Assembly: GCA_900450595.1 (NCBI GenBank)
Contig: UGGS01000001.1
Span: 1,798,001-1,862,000 of the forward strand
Source: [Flavobacterium] thermophilum
Lineage (GTDB): Bacteria > Bacillota > Bacilli > Bacillales > Anoxybacillaceae
Reading direction: 5' to 3'
DNA length: 64,000 bases
Made by a program: the position numbers and the translations under genes. The notes beneath the pieces were generated by a model. It saw only the letters and a list, made by a program, of their open reading frames with translations, ran no database searches and was not told the DNA's origin. Shown piece by piece: positions 32,908 to 41,680 of this stretch (positions are counted from its first letter, which is position 1; each line of letters begins with the position of its first letter).

Positions 32908-33351
32908 TCATTCTTTCGTCATTTCTTGATGCAATTTGCGCAAACAACGCTCAAAAACGACAATTTCTTCATCCGAAAAGTTTTCCAGCACTTGGGCCAA
33001 ATCGCGCTGGCGTTTTTCAATCACTTCCTCAATGATGCGCTCGCCTTTTTCGAGCAGGTGAATGCGGACGACGCGCCGATCATGTTCATCACGCACTCGG
33101 GCGACGAGACCGTTTCGCTCCATGCGATCGACCAAGTCGGTCGTCGTGCTGCACGCCAAATACATTTTGTTCGATAACTCGCCAACCGTCAAGTCCCCTT
33201 CTTCAAGCAGCCATTGCAACGCGACAAACTGCGGAGGCGTGATGGGGTAGTTCGTTAAAATTTCGCGGCCGCGCTGTTTTAAGTTGGCGGCGATATAGCG
33301 AAGCAATTTTTCCAACTCGGCAACCGTTTTTTCGTTCATCGCAGACGGCAT
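32908..33351 (-). CDS. ysmB: MarR-family transcription regulator YsmB
   Basis: A 147-residue winged-helix protein with MarR layout: N-terminal helices for dimerisation, recognition helix in LACSTTTDLVDRMERNGLV (about 70-88), and the wing RVRDEHDRRVVRIHLLEKG. The target and ligand are unknown. Its co-transcription with racE is conserved with B. subtilis but unexplained. ATG at 33351 follows GGGGAGATTG. Confidence 0.9.
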   Translation of the reverse strand: MPSAMNEKTVAELEKLLRYIAANLKQRGREILTNYPITPPQFVALQWLLEEGDLTVGELSNKMYLACSTTTDLVDRMERNGLVARVRDEHDRRVVRIHLLEKGERIIEEVIEKRQRDLAQVLENFSDEEIVVFERCLRKLHQEMTKE

Positions 33352-33480
33352 ACAATCTCCCCTTGATCATTTTCGCGGCCTGGCCCCAAAACAACGTGCC
33401 TCAGCCAACGGCCATTCTATTTTTCATTTTACAATACCGGGGGACATAATCAATACAAAATATAGAACGCCGCTGCAGAC

Positions 33481-33515
33481 AAAAGGCCAGACAGGCGGCA
33501 AAGCCTCGTCCGGCC
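33481..33515 (-). terminator. Probable original terminator of gerE, now displaced
   Basis: Stem GGCCGGAC / GTCTGGCC (one mismatch) followed by TTTTG on the minus strand lies about 290 bases after gerE, on the far side of the palindromic element. The rest of the 33.36-33.56 kb gap shows only an additional GCCGGC inverted repeat. Confidence 0.6.
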
Positions 33516-33565
33516 GCAAAGGAACATAACAGCCGGCCACCCGGAAAGGGAAAAGCCGGCATTGT

Positions 33566-33804
33566 GTGAACTACCCACCACCTACGCTTCGCTTAGAGGT
33601 GGGGGCTTCAAGCGACTTGTGTGTGTTCGCTGAACGGTAAGCCACACACAAGAACCCTTTACGCTTCCCTTCGTTCCGAAGGTGTCCGTTCTAGCCATAT
33701 TCTATCCTATTCGTTGGCTAACGCCAACCGAAATTCATCTCCCACTTTCACTGGTGCTGGCGCACCTTCACGTTTAGAAGTAGGAGACTTCTTTCGGAGG
33801 GAAG
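33566..33804 (-). mobile_element. Palindrome-ended non-autonomous element (IS200/IS605-like), copy 2
   Basis: This 239-bp element begins directly after the TTTAA containing the gerE stop codon and ends in GTTCAC, like copy 1. The internal blocks, such as GTCGCTTGAAGCCCCC and GGTTGGCGTTAGCCAACG, are nearly identical in both copies. Copy 2 carries an extra block of about 20 bases with the small palindrome GGTGCTGGCGCACC between its left-end arms. It has no open frame and is mobilised, if at all, by a transposase in trans. Confidence 0.75.
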
Positions 33805-34029
33805 TTAAAGTTTCAGTTCGCCCATTCGAAGCAATTCAATCACAGCTTGCGAGCGCCCCTTGACCCCAAGCTTTTGCATCGCATTCGAAATATGGTTGCG
33901 AACGGTTTTTTCACTGATGAACAGTTCTTTGGCGATTTCCTTCGTCGTCTTATCTTGCACGAGCAATTCGAAGACTTCTTTTTCTCTCTTTGTCAGCAGC
34001 GGCTTCGATTGAAACGATTGATCCTTCAA
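33805..34029 (-). CDS. gerE: Spore germination/coat regulator GerE
   Basis: GerE is the last mother-cell regulator of sporulation and tunes sigma-K-dependent coat genes. The 74-residue protein is a LuxR-type helix-turn-helix alone: LTKREKEVFELLVQDKTTKE (about 12-31), then IAKELFISEKTVRNHISNAMQKLGV. The length equals B. subtilis GerE. The TTG start is 9 bases after AAGGAGGG. A sigma-K-type promoter lies upstream, and an inverted repeat covers part of the ribosome binding site. Confidence 0.97.
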   Translation of the reverse strand: MKDQSFQSKPLLTKREKEVFELLVQDKTTKEIAKELFISEKTVRNHISNAMQKLGVKGRSQAVIELLRMGELKL

Positions 34030-34042
34030 CGGTGGTAACCCT

Positions 34043-34109
34043 CCTTGCTCTCAATGGGCCCGAACTGCCGGATGGGTATTTCCTCACCATATCGTATGTG
34101 AGAGCAAGG
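34043..34109 (-). repeat. Inverted repeat over the gerE ribosome binding site
   Basis: A perfect 11-bp inverted repeat (CCTTGCTCTCA at 34099-34109 and TGAGAGCAAGG at 34043-34053, minus-strand reading) overlaps the AAGGAGG site. The distal arm lies upstream of the sigma-K -10 box, so the hairpin can form only in longer transcripts. Confidence 0.6.
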
Positions 34110-34117
34110 GCGGCGGT
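34090..34117 (-). promoter_or_regulatory. Sigma-K-type promoter of gerE
   Basis: On the minus strand the -10 CATACGATA (34090-34098) fits CATANNNTA, and the -35 AC (34116-34117) is 17 bases upstream. gerE is sigma-K-dependent in B. subtilis. Confidence 0.7.
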
Positions 34118-34201
34118 GACGAAATTTTGCTTATCTAATAGAAAAATAGGTCTTTTTTTCGCCTCCCCACCTGATCAAAGACAAGGGGGCTGGGCAAGCG
34201 C

Positions 34202-34234
34202 AAAATCCCCTCCATGGCTGGCCACGGAGGGGAT
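34202..34234 (-). terminator. Terminator of sdhCAB
   Basis: Stem ATCCCCTCC / GGAGGGGAT lies about 15 bases after the sdhB stop, with a short TTTT tract on the minus strand. Confidence 0.8.
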
Positions 34235-34248
34235 GAGAGGTCCAACTG

Positions 34249-35010
34249 TTACGCTTCGTCGCTGCCAAAGAAATCGCGGAACATTTGAATCGTCGTTTCG
34301 CGGTTTAACGCCGCGATCGATGTCGTCAACGGAATGCCCTTCGGGCACGATTGCACGCAGTTTTGCGAGTTGCCGCAGTTGGCCAGTCCGCCGTCGCCCA
34401 TAATCGCCCGCAGCCGCTCAGCTTTATGCATCGCTCCGGTCGGATGGGCGTTAAACAGCCGCACCTGCGACAGCGGCGCCGGGCCGATAAAGTTCGACTT
34501 GCTGTTGACGTTCGGGCACGCTTCAAGACAGACCCCGCACGTCATGCATTTTGACAGCTCGTACGCCCATTGCCGCTTCCGCTCTGGCATGCGCGGACCC
34601 GGACCCAAGTCGTACGTTCCGTCGATTGGAATCCATGCTTTGACGCGTTTTAGCGCATCAAACATCCGGCTCCGGTCGATGACCAAGTCGCGGATGACAG
34701 GGAATGTGCGCATCGGCTCCAGGCGGATCGGCTGCTCGAGTTTGTCAATGAGCGCGGCGCACGCCTGGCGCGGCTTTCCGTTAATGACCATCGAACAGGC
34801 CCCGCACACTTCTTCCAGACAGTTCATTTCCCAAGCGACCGGCGTCGTTTTTTCCCCTTTGGCGTTGACTGGATTGCGGCGAATTTCCATGAGCGCCGAA
34901 ATGACGTTCATGTTCGGGCGGTACGGAATGACAAACTCCTCTTCATATGGAGCGGAATCCGGACGATCTTGGCGCGTGATGATGAACCGAACCGTTTTGT
35001 TTTCGCTCAT
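34249..35010 (-). CDS. sdhB: Succinate dehydrogenase iron-sulfur subunit
   Basis: SdhB carries electrons from the flavoprotein to the membrane anchor. The [2Fe-2S] cysteines are in CLEEVCGACSM and the later RQAC (about 65-85). The [4Fe-4S] and [3Fe-4S] ligands are in CMTCGVCLEACP (near 155-166) and GNSQNCVQSCPKGIP (near 218-230). The protein has 253 residues. It starts 1 base after sdhA and is followed by a terminator. Confidence 0.98.
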   Translation of the reverse strand: MSENKTVRFIITRQDRPDSAPYEEEFVIPYRPNMNVISALMEIRRNPVNAKGEKTTPVAWEMNCLEEVCGACSMVINGKPRQACAALIDKLEQPIRLEPMRTFPVIRDLVIDRSRMFDALKRVKAWIPIDGTYDLGPGPRMPERKRQWAYELSKCMTCGVCLEACPNVNSKSNFIGPAPLSQVRLFNAHPTGAMHKAERLRAIMGDGGLANCGNSQNCVQSCPKGIPLTTSIAALNRETTIQMFRDFFGSDEA

Positions 35011-35011
35011 C

Positions 35012-36769
35012 TTACTTCACTTCCTCTTTCTTTTTGCTGTAGTCGCGTTTGCGCGGCTTAATCAACGAGACATCGACATCTTCGTAATGGAACGCCGGAC
35101 CGTCTGGCGTATAGCGGGCCATCGTCGTTTTCAGCCATTCTTCGTCATTGCGCTCCGGAAACTCCGGCTTGTAGTGCGCCCCGCGGCTTTCGTTGCGATG
35201 GTACGCGCCGAGCGTAATGACGCGGGCAAGCTGGAGCATGTTGTACAGCTGGCGGATAAACGTCGCCCCTTGGTTGCTCCATCTCGACGTATCGGTGACG
35301 CTGATGTTTTTATACCGCTCCATCAGCTCTTGAATTTTCTCATCGGTCTTCAGCAGCCGGTCGTTGTAGCGGACGATCGTCACGTTTGCCGTCATCCATT
35401 CACCGAGCTCTTTATGCAGCACGTAGGCGTTTTCCGTGCCGTCCATCGCCAAAATGTTTTCCCATTTTTCCTGCTCTTGTTTGACATAACGGTCGTACAG
35501 CGTCGACGGCATCGCATCGGCCGATTTCTCGAGGCCGCGGATGTAGCGGACTGCATTCGGGCCGGCGACCATTCCACCGTAAATCGCCGACAGAAGCGAG
35601 TTTGCCCCGAGACGGTTGGCGCCATGAATGGAATAATCGCACTCACCGGCGGCAAACAACCCTTTGATGTTCGTCATTTGGTCATAGTCGACCCATAAGC
35701 CGCCCATCGAATAGTGAACGGCCGGAAATACTTTCATCGGCACTTTGCGTGGGTCTTCGCCCATGAACTTCTCATAAATTTCGATAATGCCGCCGAGCTT
35801 GATATCGAGCTCTTTCGGATCTTTATGGGAAAGATCGAGGTACACCATGTTTTCGCCGTTGATGCCAAGCTTCAAGTCGACGCACACATGGAAAATTTCC
35901 CGGGCGGCGATATCGCGCGGCACCAAGTTTCCGTAAGCCGGATATTTTTCCTCAAGGAAATACCATGGTTTTCCATCTTTATACGTCCAGACGCGGCCGC
36001 CTTCCCCGCGCGCCGATTCGCTCATCAACCGAAGCTTGTCATCGCCTGGAATCGCGGTCGGATGGATTTGGATAAACTCGCCGTTCGCGTAGTAAACGCC
36101 TTGCTGATAGGCGATCGAAGCCGCTGAACCAGTGTTGATGACCGAGTTCGTCGATTTCCCAAAAATGATCCCCGGGCCGCCGGTCGCCAAAATGACGGCA
36201 TCGGCTGGAAACGCTTTGATTTCCATGGACCGCAAATCTTGTGCGACGATGCCGCGGCAGATTTGCTCGTCATCCAAAACGATCCCTAAAAATTCCCAAT
36301 GCTCATATTTCGTCACAAGCCCCGCTACTTCATGGCGGCGCACTTGTTCGTCAAGCGCATACAAAATTTGCTGTCCGGTCGTCGCCCCGGCGTACGCCGT
36401 GCGGTGGTGCTGCGTCCCCCCGAAACGACGGAAATCAAGCAACCCTTCCGGCGTCCGGTTGAACATGACGCCCATCCGGTCGAGCATGTAAATGATCCCT
36501 GGCGCCGCCTCACACATCGCTTTGACCGGAGGCTGGTTCGCCAAAAAGTCGCCGCCGTAGACGGTATCGTCAAAGTGTTCCCACGGCGAATCGCCTTCCC
36601 CTTTCGTGTTGACCGCTCCGTTAATGCCGCCTTGGGCACAGACGGAGTGAGAACGCTTTACCGGAACGAGCGAAAACAACTCAACAGGCACTCCTGCTTC
36701 GGCGATTTTAATCGTGGCCATCAAGCCGGCCAACCCGCCGCCGACAACGATGATTTTTCCTTTTTTCAT
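35012..36769 (-). CDS. sdhA: Succinate dehydrogenase flavoprotein subunit
   Basis: SdhA oxidises succinate to fumarate with covalently bound FAD. Motifs: VVGGGLAGLMATIKIAE (8-24), SHSVCAQGGINGAVN around the FAD-binding region (the usual His is in RSHSV, near 41), QIHPTAIPG, RGEGGRVW, and the catalytic arginine region with HGANRLGANSLL. It has 585 residues, as in B. subtilis. ATG at 36769 follows AGGGAGTGAG. The 151-base gap after sdhC is longer than usual and holds nothing I recognise. Confidence 0.98.
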   Translation of the reverse strand: MKKGKIIVVGGGLAGLMATIKIAEAGVPVELFSLVPVKRSHSVCAQGGINGAVNTKGEGDSPWEHFDDTVYGGDFLANQPPVKAMCEAAPGIIYMLDRMGVMFNRTPEGLLDFRRFGGTQHHRTAYAGATTGQQILYALDEQVRRHEVAGLVTKYEHWEFLGIVLDDEQICRGIVAQDLRSMEIKAFPADAVILATGGPGIIFGKSTNSVINTGSAASIAYQQGVYYANGEFIQIHPTAIPGDDKLRLMSESARGEGGRVWTYKDGKPWYFLEEKYPAYGNLVPRDIAAREIFHVCVDLKLGINGENMVYLDLSHKDPKELDIKLGGIIEIYEKFMGEDPRKVPMKVFPAVHYSMGGLWVDYDQMTNIKGLFAAGECDYSIHGANRLGANSLLSAIYGGMVAGPNAVRYIRGLEKSADAMPSTLYDRYVKQEQEKWENILAMDGTENAYVLHKELGEWMTANVTIVRYNDRLLKTDEKIQELMERYKNISVTDTSRWSNQGATFIRQLYNMLQLARVITLGAYHRNESRGAHYKPEFPERNDEEWLKTTMARYTPDGPAFHYEDVDVSLIKPRKRDYSKKKEEVK

Positions 36770-36920
36770 GGCTACTCACTCCCTAGAAAATTGCTGCTTT
36801 TGCTTCAATGTCCCTCGGTTTGCCTCTGTCGATCAAGCGTTCGTTCGACAAACGGCTGCAGCGTGATCCATCAAGAGCCAACGCAGCGGTTCATGTCATC
36901 CAACAGCTGAAATCAATTTT

Positions 36921-37529
36921 TTACGCAAAAGCCAAAATGGCGCGAATGCCGACAATCGAAAGCGCGACAAAGATGATCATCGTAATGTACGTGAACACTT
37001 GCTGTGAACGAGGGGATACCGTTAAACCCCAGCTGACGAAGAACGACCATAAACCGTTGGCGAAGTGAAAGACGGTCGACAAAATGCCGATAATATAAAA
37101 CCAAAGCATAAACGGATTATCGACAATATTGGCCATCATATCATAATTCACTTCAGCGCCAAACGCGGCTTGCACCCTTGTTTCATACACGTGCCAGACG
37201 ACAAAAATCAATGTGATAATGCCCGTAATCCGCTGAAGCATGAACATCCAGTTGCGGAAATAGCCGTACTGGCGCGTGTTGAATTTGGCTGTAAACGCGA
37301 TGTAAATGCCGTATACCGCGTGGAACAGCAATGGAAGGAAAATAATGAAAATTTCCAAAAAAATACGGAACGGCAAGTTTTCCATAAACGCAGCCGCCCG
37401 GTTAAACGCTTCCGGCCCGCGCGTCGCAAAATGGTTGACGACCAAGTGCTGCACTAAAAACACCCCAACGGGGATAACCCCGAGCAGCGAATGGAGCCGG
37501 CGATAATAAAACTCGCGATTCCCTGCCAT
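36921..37529 (-). CDS. sdhC: Succinate dehydrogenase cytochrome b558 subunit
   Basis: This five-helix membrane anchor binds two haems b and reduces menaquinone. Conserved histidines lie in RRLHSLLG (near 13), VQHLVVNHF (near 27), LLFHAVYG (near 70), VVWHVYETR (near 112) and TVFHFANG (near 155). ATG at 37529 follows AAAGGGGG and gives 202 residues, the B. subtilis length. The frame is open further upstream through the leader but without coding character. First gene of sdhCAB. Confidence 0.97.
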   Translation of the reverse strand: MAGNREFYYRRLHSLLGVIPVGVFLVQHLVVNHFATRGPEAFNRAAAFMENLPFRIFLEIFIIFLPLLFHAVYGIYIAFTAKFNTRQYGYFRNWMFMLQRITGIITLIFVVWHVYETRVQAAFGAEVNYDMMANIVDNPFMLWFYIIGILSTVFHFANGLWSFFVSWGLTVSPRSQQVFTYITMIIFVALSIVGIRAILAFA

Positions 37530-37578
37530 TATGTAAACCCCCTTTAACGTAAGTAAAAATAAATTCCCCTCGTTACAG

Positions 37579-37609
37579 GATGGAAATAGAAACGCCTTCC
37601 ATTTCCATC
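37579..37609 (-). promoter_or_regulatory. Stable hairpin in the sdhC leader
   Basis: A perfect 9-bp stem GATGGAAAT / ATTTCCATC with a 13-base loop begins about 10 bases after the predicted start of transcription. There is no T-run, so it is not a terminator. It could protect the 5' end or be a binding site. Confidence 0.55.
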
Positions 37610-37626
37610 TTGCATTTGTCACATTC

Positions 37627-37655
37627 ATTGTACTCCCACATTGTATAAGCGTCAA
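37627..37655 (-). promoter_or_regulatory. sdhCAB promoter
   Basis: On the minus strand TTGACG (37650-37655) and TACAAT (37627-37632) are exactly 17 bases apart. The leader would be about 90 bases long. Confidence 0.8.
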
Positions 37656-37769
37656 GAAAACATTGTCACAAAGTGTTCAAACATTCTCCGTTCACGTTTT
37701 TTGCAAGAAAGAGAGTGCATGCCGGCGGCTGTTTGGCTATAATGGGAAAATGGATAGAAAGAGGGGAAC

Positions 37770-38225
37770 ATGATGAGACAGCCATCATTGGAAAAACAGT
37801 ACGAAACATTTCGATCAATTACCCAATCGGCGTTTGGCGCTGAGCTGCTCCGCCATTCGCTTCTTCCCGAGCTGCTCGGCAAAAACGCCCCGTCCCTTTT
37901 ATACTGGGCGGGCAGACAGCTGGCGCGTCGCTATCCGCTTCGCGACTTGGAACAAATCGCCGCTTTTTTTGAGGAGGCCGGCTGGGGAACGCTGACGGCC
38001 GGCGAAGAACGGAACGACGAGCTGCCCATCGAGCTGTCCGGCTCTATCATCGCCGCTCGCTTTTCCTTGTACGGCAGCTGCTCGTTTCAGCTCGAAGCCG
38101 GATTTCTTGCCGAACAGATTGAGCAGCAAAAACGTCTTGTCACCGAAGCGGTTGAACTGCCGGCCAAGCGAGCCGGCCAGGCGCGCATTTTAGTCAAATG
38201 GGACCGGAAGCAGCCCATCGAGTAA
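37770..38225 (+). CDS. yslB: YslB, DUF2507 family protein
   Basis: A 151-residue cytoplasmic protein of the YslB (DUF2507) family, whose function is not known. The fold resembles the V4R/heme-NO-binding-like domain seen in some sensory proteins. FGAELLRHSLLPELLGK and LYWAGRQLARRYPL are the recognisable blocks. It has the same place as in B. subtilis, divergent from sdhC and convergent with uvrC. ATG at 37770 (or the adjacent 37773) follows AGAGGGGAA. Confidence 0.88.
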   Translation: MMRQPSLEKQYETFRSITQSAFGAELLRHSLLPELLGKNAPSLLYWAGRQLARRYPLRDLEQIAAFFEEAGWGTLTAGEERNDELPIELSGSIIAARFSLYGSCSFQLEAGFLAEQIEQQKRLVTEAVELPAKRAGQARILVKWDRKQPIE

Positions 38226-38264
38226 CGAAAGGGCGTCCCGGCTCGGCCGGACGCCCTTTCGTTT
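38225..38264. terminator. Bidirectional terminator between yslB and uvrC
   Basis: Stem ACGAAAGGGCGTCC / GGACGCCCTTTCGT with a 10-base GC-rich loop serves both convergent genes. Confidence 0.85.
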
Positions 38265-38274
38265 CCGTTTGCAG

Positions 38275-40047
38275 TTATTCATGCAGCTTCTCATAAATCT
38301 TCTCCGCCACCGCCCGCGGAATGTTCGCCTGTTGCAGCTCTTCCACCGTCGCCTCTTTCATCTTTTTCACCGAGCCGAAATAATTCAAGAGTGCTTTTTT
38401 CCGCTTTTCCCCAACACCCGGGATGTCATCAAGCACGGAATGGAACATCGTCTTCTGCCGCGCCTGGCGGTGGAACGTGACCGCAAACCGGTGCACTTCG
38501 TCTTGAATGCGCTGCAATAAATAAAACTCTTGGCTTTGCCGGTCAAGCGGCACGACCGTTGGCGGGTCGCCGGCCAAAAGCTCGGATGTGCGGTGTTTTT
38601 CGTCTTTCGCCAGCCCGGCCAGCGGCACATCGAGGCCAAGCTCGTTTTCCAATACATCCCGCACCGCCGACAAGTGGCCTTTACCGCCGTCGATGATGAT
38701 CAAATCGGGAAGCGGCAATCCTTCTTTCAACACGCGCGTATAGCGGCGGCGCACAACTTCGCGCATCGTTTCATAATCGTTCGGTCCCGCCACTGTTTTT
38801 ACCTTATATTTCCGGTATTCTTTTTTCGCTGGCTTGCCGTCAAGGAACACGACGAGCGCCGAGACCGGATCGGCCCCGTAAATGTTCGAGTTGTCAAACG
38901 CCTCGATGCGACGCGGCGCTGGAATGCCGAGGCGCTCTCCGAGACGCTCGATGGCTTTGATCGTCCGTTCTTCGTCCCGCTCGATGAAATAAAATTTTTC
39001 TTTCAGAGCAATGGCCGCGTTTTTGCTCGCCAGCTCAACAAGCTCTTTTTTCTTCCCTTTTTTCGGCTGGACGACGGCAACGCCGAGCAATTCGCGGGCG
39101 AGCTCGCCGTCAATGTCGGACGGGAGGACGACTTCTTTTGGCTTCAAATGATGCGCTTTCGCATAAAACTGACCCAAAAACGTCAGCATTTCCTCATCCG
39201 GGTCTTGGTAAAGCGGAAAAATGGACACGTCGCGCTCGATCAGCTTTCCTTGGCGGAGGAAAAACACTTGCACGCACATCCAGCCTTTGTCGTACGCATA
39301 GCCGAATACATCGCGGTCGATGAAATCATTGAACATCATTTTTTGCTTTTCCATCGTCATCTCAATCGCCGCGATTTGGTCGCGGTATTCTTTCGCCCGC
39401 TCAAATTCGAGCGCTTCCGCCGCCTCGTGCATTTTCTCGGCCAACTCCCGCTTTACGTCTTCATAGCCGCCGTTTAAAAAGCGGACGATTTGTTCAACCA
39501 TCGCCTTATTTTGTTCGTCCGACACCGGGTTGACGCACGGGGCGAGGCATTGGCCCATATGGTAATACAAACAGGCGCGCGAAGGCATCGTCGAACATTT
39601 GCGGAGCGGATACAAACGGTCGAGCAGCTTTTTCGTTTCGTTCGCCGCCTGCACGTTCGGATACGGGCCGAAATATTTGCCGCCGTCTTTTTTCACTTTG
39701 CGGGTGATGAGCAAGCGCGGATGTTGTTCCGCGGTGATTTTAATAAACGGGTAGCTTTTATCATCCTTGAGCATGACGTTGTATTTCGGATCATGCTTTT
39801 TGATCAAATTCATCTCCAAAATGAGCGCCTCGGCGTTTGACGAGGTGACGATGTATTCGAAATCGGCGATTTCCTCCACAAGCCGCTGCGTTTTGCCATC
39901 ATGCGTCCCGGTAAAATACGAACGGACGCGCGCTTTCAGCGACTTCGCTTTGCCGACGTAAATGACCGTTCCGTGTTTGTCTTTCATTAAATAGCAGCCC
40001 GGCTGCTCTGGCAGCACGGACAGCTTTTCTTTCAGCCGGTCGTTCAT
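38275..40047 (-). CDS. uvrC: Excinuclease ABC subunit C
   Basis: UvrC makes both incisions in nucleotide excision repair. Order: GIY-YIG nuclease (about 12-95; [20 protein letters not shown]), the UVR helical UvrB-binding motif (near 195-230), the C-terminal RNase-H-like endonuclease ([21 protein letters not shown] near 395 and [12 protein letters not shown] near 460), and a helix-hairpin-helix pair (about 535-590; [22 protein letters not shown]). ATG at 40047 follows GTGAGGGG and gives 590 residues. It starts 10 bases after a GT-C-like gene, so it may share that transcript. Confidence 0.97.
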   Translation of the reverse strand: MNDRLKEKLSVLPEQPGCYLMKDKHGTVIYVGKAKSLKARVRSYFTGTHDGKTQRLVEEIADFEYIVTSSNAEALILEMNLIKKHDPKYNVMLKDDKSYPFIKITAEQHPRLLITRKVKKDGGKYFGPYPNVQAANETKKLLDRLYPLRKCSTMPSRACLYYHMGQCLAPCVNPVSDEQNKAMVEQIVRFLNGGYEDVKRELAEKMHEAAEALEFERAKEYRDQIAAIEMTMEKQKMMFNDFIDRDVFGYAYDKGWMCVQVFFLRQGKLIERDVSIFPLYQDPDEEMLTFLGQFYAKAHHLKPKEVVLPSDIDGELARELLGVAVVQPKKGKKKELVELASKNAAIALKEKFYFIERDEERTIKAIERLGERLGIPAPRRIEAFDNSNIYGADPVSALVVFLDGKPAKKEYRKYKVKTVAGPNDYETMREVVRRRYTRVLKEGLPLPDLIIIDGGKGHLSAVRDVLENELGLDVPLAGLAKDEKHRTSELLAGDPPTVVPLDRQSQEFYLLQRIQDEVHRFAVTFHRQARQKTMFHSVLDDIPGVGEKRKKALLNYFGSVKKMKEATVEELQQANIPRAVAEKIYEKLHE

Positions 40048-40057
40048 GGCCATCCCC

Positions 40058-41497
40058 TCACTCTCCGTCCACCCATTCATACAGTGTAATCGTTCCATAC
40101 ACCGGGTCGGCAAGCGGACTGGAACGATACGTTTTCACTTTGCGCACATGGTGAGAAACATCGACTCCTTGGGCCCGAAACCCGTCAACAACATGATTGG
40201 TCATATAAATTGTAGCATGACGATAGTTTTCTTTGTCTTGCAAAAAGAAGGAAAAATGAAGCACATCTTTATGTGGAAACGGAACGTGCAAATAATCGAA
40301 CACGCGCGTCTCTTCCCACGTATATACCACAAACGGCTGCGGCTTGTCACGCAAATCGTCGGCAAGCTGATACACTGCCGGGGGCGTCTTTGCCTGCTCG
40401 TGCAGCAGCCCGATGCCGATTGCAGACTGCAACAGCACAACCGCCGCTGCCAGCGCTAATCTCCATGCCTTCGGCGCAGCCAAAAAGCGGCCCCACACAT
40501 AAAACAGCGCAAAATGAACCAACGGAAGAAGGTGGCGCGGCTTGTCAATATTTTGTCCAAACAGCGCCCACAAAGCATACAGCAACGCGGAAACGACAAG
40601 CGCGCGCGGCAGCTGAAACCGCCCCGTGCGCCAGGCGATGGCACCGATTGCCGCATAGGCGGACAGCAATGAAACGTGCTGGCTGGCGATGCCGGTCCAA
40701 ACAAAGTTGTGGACGACAAAGCGGTACAATCGCTCAGAAAACGGCAGCGGGCTCGTTGCCGCCGTTCCGCCCCATTCGCTGAAATGACCGGCAACAAACG
40801 CAAAGCCAAGCTTGAAAAACGGCCAAAGGCCGCCTTCCGTCGCCGCGACCGCCGCCACCCAAACAAATTGAAAGGCGGCCGCCGCCAACAGCGATGCCGC
40901 CACGCGGCCGAGGCGGCGGTGCGTTTTCCAGTCTTCATACCAAAGGATCAACAACGCGGCAGCAAACGGGGCATAAGACAAACGGATGCCCATGAGGATG
41001 CTAAACAACGCGGACGGCCAAAGCTGCGCCGGCCATGTCATCCGCCGCCGCGCCCATTCCACCGCCCATATGTACCACCAAAGCACGCCAAGCGCCGCGC
41101 CGTCCGACATCGGTCTGGCGGCGGCCAGGAGCACGTAGCTTGAAGAAAACACCGAAAGCGCTGCCCATAGCGCCGCTGAGCGCGGCATATGGCGAGCGAG
41201 CAGCCAAACGATGGGAAAGACAGCGGAATACAACACAAGCACGTTCAAAATCGAAAGCGCTTTGGCTGGATTAGCGATTGCGGCATGAACAGCCATCCCG
41301 CCCAAAACGAAATATGGATAGCCTGGAAAATGCGGCTGCATCGCCAACAAATCATAGCGCTCCAGCGCCCGCGCAAAGTCAACTTCGTCCCACGAGGCCG
41401 CGTACGGGCTGGCGTAACGCAGGCCGGCCCCCAACAAAACGGCAGCCAAGCCGATGCTGAAGCCAAACCAAACGCGGTCAAGAAACGGTCGTTTCAT
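40058..41497 (-). CDS. GT-C-like polytopic membrane protein (putative glycosyltransferase)
   Basis: The 479-residue protein has about ten membrane segments followed by a soluble tail (about 380-479). The first outer loop carries [15 protein letters not shown] (about 36-50) with paired acidic residues, and HFPGYPYFV follows, as in lipid-linked-sugar GT-C transferases (PMT/ArnT/DUF2029-like). I infer transfer of a sugar from a polyprenyl-phosphate donor at the outer membrane face. The polyprenol-type glycosyltransferase gene nearby (43486-44247) could supply such a donor. Acceptor unknown. It lies after the FTR1 terminator with its own weak promoter. ATG follows AGGGGGGATG. Confidence 0.6.
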   Translation of the reverse strand: MKRPFLDRVWFGFSIGLAAVLLGAGLRYASPYAASWDEVDFARALERYDLLAMQPHFPGYPYFVLGGMAVHAAIANPAKALSILNVLVLYSAVFPIVWLLARHMPRSAALWAALSVFSSSYVLLAAARPMSDGAALGVLWWYIWAVEWARRRMTWPAQLWPSALFSILMGIRLSYAPFAAALLILWYEDWKTHRRLGRVAASLLAAAAFQFVWVAAVAATEGGLWPFFKLGFAFVAGHFSEWGGTAATSPLPFSERLYRFVVHNFVWTGIASQHVSLLSAYAAIGAIAWRTGRFQLPRALVVSALLYALWALFGQNIDKPRHLLPLVHFALFYVWGRFLAAPKAWRLALAAAVVLLQSAIGIGLLHEQAKTPPAVYQLADDLRDKPQPFVVYTWEETRVFDYLHVPFPHKDVLHFSFFLQDKENYRHATIYMTNHVVDGFRAQGVDVSHHVRKVKTYRSSPLADPVYGTITLYEWVDGE

Positions 41498-41650
41498 CGC
41501 ATCCCCCCTAAAGGGCTGGTGATTTAATACAAAATACTGCTATTCCCATCTGTTTCTCAATTAGATAAACCTTGCGAAATCAACCTTCTTTTTTGGGGCG
41601 AAATGCCACTGATTTACCGGTGGCCGCGGTTTTTCACCAGCCTTCTAAAG

Positions 41651-41679
41651 AAAAAGTACAAGGCATCCGCGCCTTGTAC
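41651..41679 (-). terminator. Terminator of the FTR1 iron-uptake unit
   Basis: Stem GTACAAGGC / GCCTTGTAC with a 6-base loop, then TTTTTC on the minus strand, directly at the end of the FTR1 gene. Confidence 0.92.
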
Positions 41680-41680
41680 C

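Noticed and set aside
30700..33804. CRISPR-like repeat interpretation of the two copies
   Set aside because: Only two copies of over 200 bp, 2.6 kb apart and separated by genes, with transposon-like ends; there is no repeat-spacer pattern.
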